Source of the DNA: CAYSYY01 sp964576115 [NCBI: uncultured Gemmatimonadota bacterium]
GTDB taxonomy: Bacteria > Blakebacterota > Blakebacteria > Blakebacterales
DNA: 64,000 bases
Assembly: GCA_964576115.1 (NCBI GenBank)
Contig: CAZNUA010000010.1
Span: 29,040 to 93,039 of the forward strand
Direction of reading: 5' to 3'
Each line of letters opens with the position of its first letter. The stretch's first letter is position 1. The notes beneath the pieces are model-generated. The model did no database searches and was not told the origin of the DNA. It worked only from the letters and a program-made list of their open reading frames with translations. A program made the translations under genes and the position numbers. Below are positions 61,519 to 64,000 of the stretch, one piece after another.

Positions 61519-62922
61519 GTGCAGTCACTTCTTCTGATCGACCCCGCCAGGCGGGATGGAGTCCCCGAACTGTACGAAAACCTCGGACTGGCAACCCTGG
61601 CGGCCTGTGCCCGTCGTGCCGGGCATCCCACCGACGTCCTGCTCAGCCATGTGGAAGGGTGGTCCACCCGCCGGCTCGGACGGGAGATCATGGCCCGTCA
61701 GCCTGACGTCCTGGGGGTCAGCCTGCTCAGTTTCAACGCCCGCCGAATCCTGAATCTGCTGCGCCGGCTCACCTCCGAAGGTCTGCGCAGCCGGATCGTC
61801 ATCGGGGGCCACTTTCCGACCTTCAATGATGAAATCCTGCTCGAGGAGTGGCCCGAACTCTCTGTCGTCGTGCGCGGTGAGGGCGATTTTACTCTGCCCG
61901 ACCTGCTCGCGGCCTGGGAGCGGGACAGTGATCTGGAGACGGTGCCGGGCATCAGCTTCCGCCGGGACGGGGGCATCGTTCGCACGCCCTTCCGCCCCCT
62001 GGTCGATAACCTCGATACGATCCCGTGGCCCGACCGGGATTACACGGCCCGGATCCTGGCCCTGAAGGGAACCCTGAACGTCGCCCGCGCCCGCGGGTGC
62101 TTCGGGAAGTGCGCCTTCTGTTCGATCGCCGCCTTTTACCGCTCTCAGGGCGGAACTCCCTGGCGGCAGCGCAGTATCCCCGACACTCTGGCCGAGCTCG
62201 AGAGTCTGACCCGGCGATTCCCCGGCGCCCGGGTGAAGTTCCTCGACGATCAGTTCATCGGACCGGGCCGCAAGGGACGCGAGGATGCCCTGGCCTTCGC
62301 CCAGGCCCTGAAGGAGAGCGGCCTCGAGCTGCGTTTTTCGATCTTCTCACGCTCCGACACCGTCGACGAGGATCTCTTCGCGGCTCTGAAAGATGCCGGT
62401 CTGGTGCAGGTCTTCGTCGGAATCGAATCGGGCAGCCAGCGTCAGCTCGATGACTGCGCCAAGCACGTCACGGTGGCGCAGAACCGCGAGTCGATGGAGA
62501 TCCTGCACCGGCTCGGACTGCAGTTCTACCTCGGCTTCATCGCTTTCGATCCCTACACCCGGGTCGAGGACGTCGGCGCCACGCTTTCCTTCATGATGGA
62601 CACCCAGCCGCTCTGGAGCGCGAAAGGGAACATCCTCTCGATCGAGAACCAGGCCATCGTTTACAAGGGGACGCCCTTTTACGACCGCCTGACGGCCGAG
62701 GGACGACTGGGCGGCGACTACATCGACTGCACCTACCGCTTCGAGGATCCGAAAGTGCGCTGGCTCTGCCGGCTTTCCTGGCTGGTCCTCACCGTCATTC
62801 TGCCGACCTTCGCCTGGTTCAGGCACCTGCCGGCCCACCTCACCTTCTTCGTACACACCCTGCGCAGGAACCTGCGTCCGGTGCGCGGACGCTCGCGACA
62901 GCCGCAGGAAACAACAGCATGA
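61519..62922 (+). CDS. B12-binding-domain radical SAM protein
   Basis: A 467-aa enzyme. The N-terminal domain (ENLGLATLAACARRAGH, LGVSLLSFNARR, IVIGGHFPTFNDE) has the cobalamin-binding-like Rossmann fold; the His of the classical DxHxxG motif is not obvious. The radical SAM core has the CxxxCxxC cluster motif in ARGCFGKCAFCS. A hydrophobic segment near the end (LVLTVILPTFAWF) may anchor it to the membrane. The GTG at 61519 follows AGGAAGG. The product (methylation, ring formation or lipid modification) cannot be read. Confidence 0.9.
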   Translation: MQSLLLIDPARRDGVPELYENLGLATLAACARRAGHPTDVLLSHVEGWSTRRLGREIMARQPDVLGVSLLSFNARRILNLLRRLTSEGLRSRIVIGGHFPTFNDEILLEEWPELSVVVRGEGDFTLPDLLAAWERDSDLETVPGISFRRDGGIVRTPFRPLVDNLDTIPWPDRDYTARILALKGTLNVARARGCFGKCAFCSIAAFYRSQGGTPWRQRSIPDTLAELESLTRRFPGARVKFLDDQFIGPGRKGREDALAFAQALKESGLELRFSIFSRSDTVDEDLFAALKDAGLVQVFVGIESGSQRQLDDCAKHVTVAQNRESMEILHRLGLQFYLGFIAFDPYTRVEDVGATLSFMMDTQPLWSAKGNILSIENQAIVYKGTPFYDRLTAEGRLGGDYIDCTYRFEDPKVRWLCRLSWLVLTVILPTFAWFRHLPAHLTFFVHTLRRNLRPVRGRSRQPQETTA

Positions 62923-62984
62923 GTTTCAGGAACGATCACACGCACACCACAATCGGGTGCTCCGGCACCTGAAGGAGGACGATC

Positions 62985-63086
62985 ATGCGTTCGACCCTGT
63001 CCCGTATTCTCAGTATCGGCAGCTTTGTCTTCACACTCATCGCCAGCACGGGCGCCGCCTCACGGCTCTATTACATGATTGACTAG
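62985..63086 (+). CDS. 33-codon micro-ORF, possible secreted or membrane peptide
   Basis: MRSTLSRILSIGSF opens a 33-residue frame with an ideal GAAGGAGG ribosome-binding site and ATG at 62985. A basic N-terminus, hydrophobic centre (SFVFTLIASTGAA) and short polar end resemble a signal or single-helix peptide. It sits 62 nt after the radical SAM gene and is followed by a terminator-like hairpin, which makes translation plausible. It is too short for family assignment. Its neighbour makes a modified-peptide precursor conceivable, but no core residues (Cys, Ser/Thr cluster) stand out. Confidence 0.5.
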   Translation: MRSTLSRILSIGSFVFTLIASTGAASRLYYMID

Positions 63087-63132
63087 GAATTGAGAGGACC
63101 GCTCTCTGTAAAGTTGTTTCTTGAGAAAATGC

Positions 63133-63169
63133 GCCCCTGCGGCGGCGGGGTATGGCAGGCCGCAGGGGC
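63133..63169 (+). terminator. Rho-independent terminator candidate
   Basis: A 10-bp perfect stem GCCCCTGCGG/CCGCAGGGGC with a 17-nt loop, followed by GTGCTTTCC. The T tract is short. It follows the micro-ORF and precedes the next lipoprotein gene. Confidence 0.65.
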
Positions 63170-63215
63170 GTGCTTTCCTGTGGGCGAGGGGGGCGAAAGC
63201 AGTATACTCCGGGGC

Positions 63216-64000
63216 ATGAACGGGCGGAGATACACGCGATTTCTCGACGGCCGGTGGGTGCTGGCCCTTCTGCTGCTTGCCGGCTGCGGGCGGGGCCACA
63301 CCACCCTGAGAGTGGCCGCAGACGCCGATCCCTGTACCGCCCTTTTCCCCTACCAGGGCAGTAATGCCCAACTGCTCCTGGCCCATACGAATGTCTACGA
63401 GAGTCTGCTGACGCAGGACGACGAGGGCCGGCTCATTCCCCACCTGGCACGTGAGTGGCACCTTGACACCACGGGCACCGAACTGACGCTTCAGCTGCGC
63501 CCCGGCGTCCGCTTTCACGACGGGACGCCGCTGAGGGCGGGAGCGGTCGTGGCGAGCCTGGAGCGGATTCTGGAAGCCGGCCCGGCGGACAGTCTGTCAG
63601 ACATCCCGGACCTGAAAATGCTTCTCGGTCACCCCGGGTCCATCACGGCGCTCGACTCGTTGACGGTGCGCATCCTCATGCCGCGGCCGCACGTCCCCAT
63701 ACTCAGAACGCTCTCGGTTCCCTTCTGGATCCCCATCACCGGGAGCGATGTGCCGGTACCCGGCTCAGACCCTGTCCCCTGCGGCACGGGACCCTATCGC
63801 TACCGCCGTCTGCGGACCGCAGACGGATCAATCTTCCTGGAGATGAATCCGGATTACTGGGGACGGCCGGGATCCATCCCCCGAGTCCGGATCAGCCTGC
63901 AGCATAAATATTTCTCTGTACTGGAGGCTATGATCGACGGCCGGGTCGATCTCTGCACCCCGCTCTCGCACACCGACCTCGACCGGGTGCGCAAGCGGGA
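63216..64000 (+). CDS. Peptide ABC transporter substrate-binding lipoprotein (SBP_bac_5), 3' end missing
   Basis: At least 261 residues of a family 5 binding protein, running off the right edge. The signal sequence ends in lipobox LAGC (Cys near residue 24). The family pattern is clear in NVYESLLTQDDEGRLIPHLA, LRPGVRFHDGTPLRAG and GTGPYRYRR. It captures peptides or other solutes for an ABC importer, not present in the window. The site before the ATG is a modest GGGG. Neighbours on the right are unknown. Confidence 0.88.
   Translation, partial: MNGRRYTRFLDGRWVLALLLLAGCGRGHTTLRVAADADPCTALFPYQGSNAQLLLAHTNVYESLLTQDDEGRLIPHLAREWHLDTTGTELTLQLRPGVRFHDGTPLRAGAVVASLERILEAGPADSLSDIPDLKMLLGHPGSITALDSLTVRILMPRPHVPILRTLSVPFWIPITGSDVPVPGSDPVPCGTGPYRYRRLRTADGSIFLEMNPDYWGRPGSIPRVRISLQHKYFSVLEAMIDGRVDLCTPLSHTDLDRVRKR

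Noticed and set aside
1-64000. tRNA or rRNA genes, transposases, phage or plasmid origins.
   Set aside because: None could be recognised by reading; short tRNAs cannot be excluded without tRNAscan-SE.

Overview
The window is GC-rich chromosomal DNA from a diderm bacterium. TonB-dependent receptors, several outer-membrane barrels, an Mla/MCE lipid-transport cassette, many lipoproteins and a SPOR protein show an outer membrane. A carboxypeptidase-regulatory-like domain fused to a TonB receptor, GldA/GldF/GldG-like ABC genes, an adenosine-specific kinase and a FecR/CHASE2-cyclase operon fit a GC-rich lineage of the FCB group (for example Gemmatimonadota or a related candidate phylum). That placement is inference. 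I found no rRNA, tRNA, CRISPR array, integrase or transposase.

Layout. 1-5355: secreted DUF3108-like protein (partial), BamE-like protein, barrel, lipoprotein, TonB receptor and secreted nuclease. 5268-8838: phosphofructokinase, an acidic amino-acid/dicarboxylate symporter and an SGNH-like lipoprotein. 8850-13180 (minus): RAM-domain protein, STAS protein, NhaC antiporter and a large membrane protein. 13280-21765: envelope proteins of mostly unknown role, an M1 peptidase, a SPOR lipoprotein and a DUF917 protein. 21766-25631: a cobalamin riboswitch, BtuB-type receptor and FAD reductase. 25772-35497: a transglutaminase-like protein followed by two ABC-2 export systems. 35604-39125: a secreted glycosidase, a hydrolase remnant and a barrel. 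39269-45005: a TetR-controlled efflux operon of YbhGFSR type with its promoter and operator visible. 45027-48771: small housekeeping genes and a GAF/GGDEF cyclase. 48915-53837: MCE permease, a degenerate MlaF-like protein, MlaD, a TIM-barrel protein and an MscS channel with a cyclic-nucleotide domain. 54018-60237: secreted protein, FecR protein, 725-aa barrel and CHASE2 adenylate cyclase. 60305-64000: lipoprotein, an operator-rich intergenic region, a B12-type radical SAM enzyme, a 33-codon micro-ORF and the start of an oligopeptide-binding lipoprotein.

Three observations stand out. (1) A 97/98-bp dispersed element (14037-14133 and 24270-24367) has stems that change sequence between copies yet stay complementary, while internal-loop motifs are conserved, as expected of an undescribed structured RNA or palindromic repeat. 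(2) The ATPase of the MCE cassette has lost every catalytic motif in an intact, translationally coupled gene. (3) A cyclic-nucleotide-domain channel lies beside an operon that ends in an adenylate cyclase, suggesting an envelope-stress/cAMP circuit.

Start codons were chosen from Shine-Dalgarno spacing and signal peptides. Family assignments come from motif recognition only; no database search was run.
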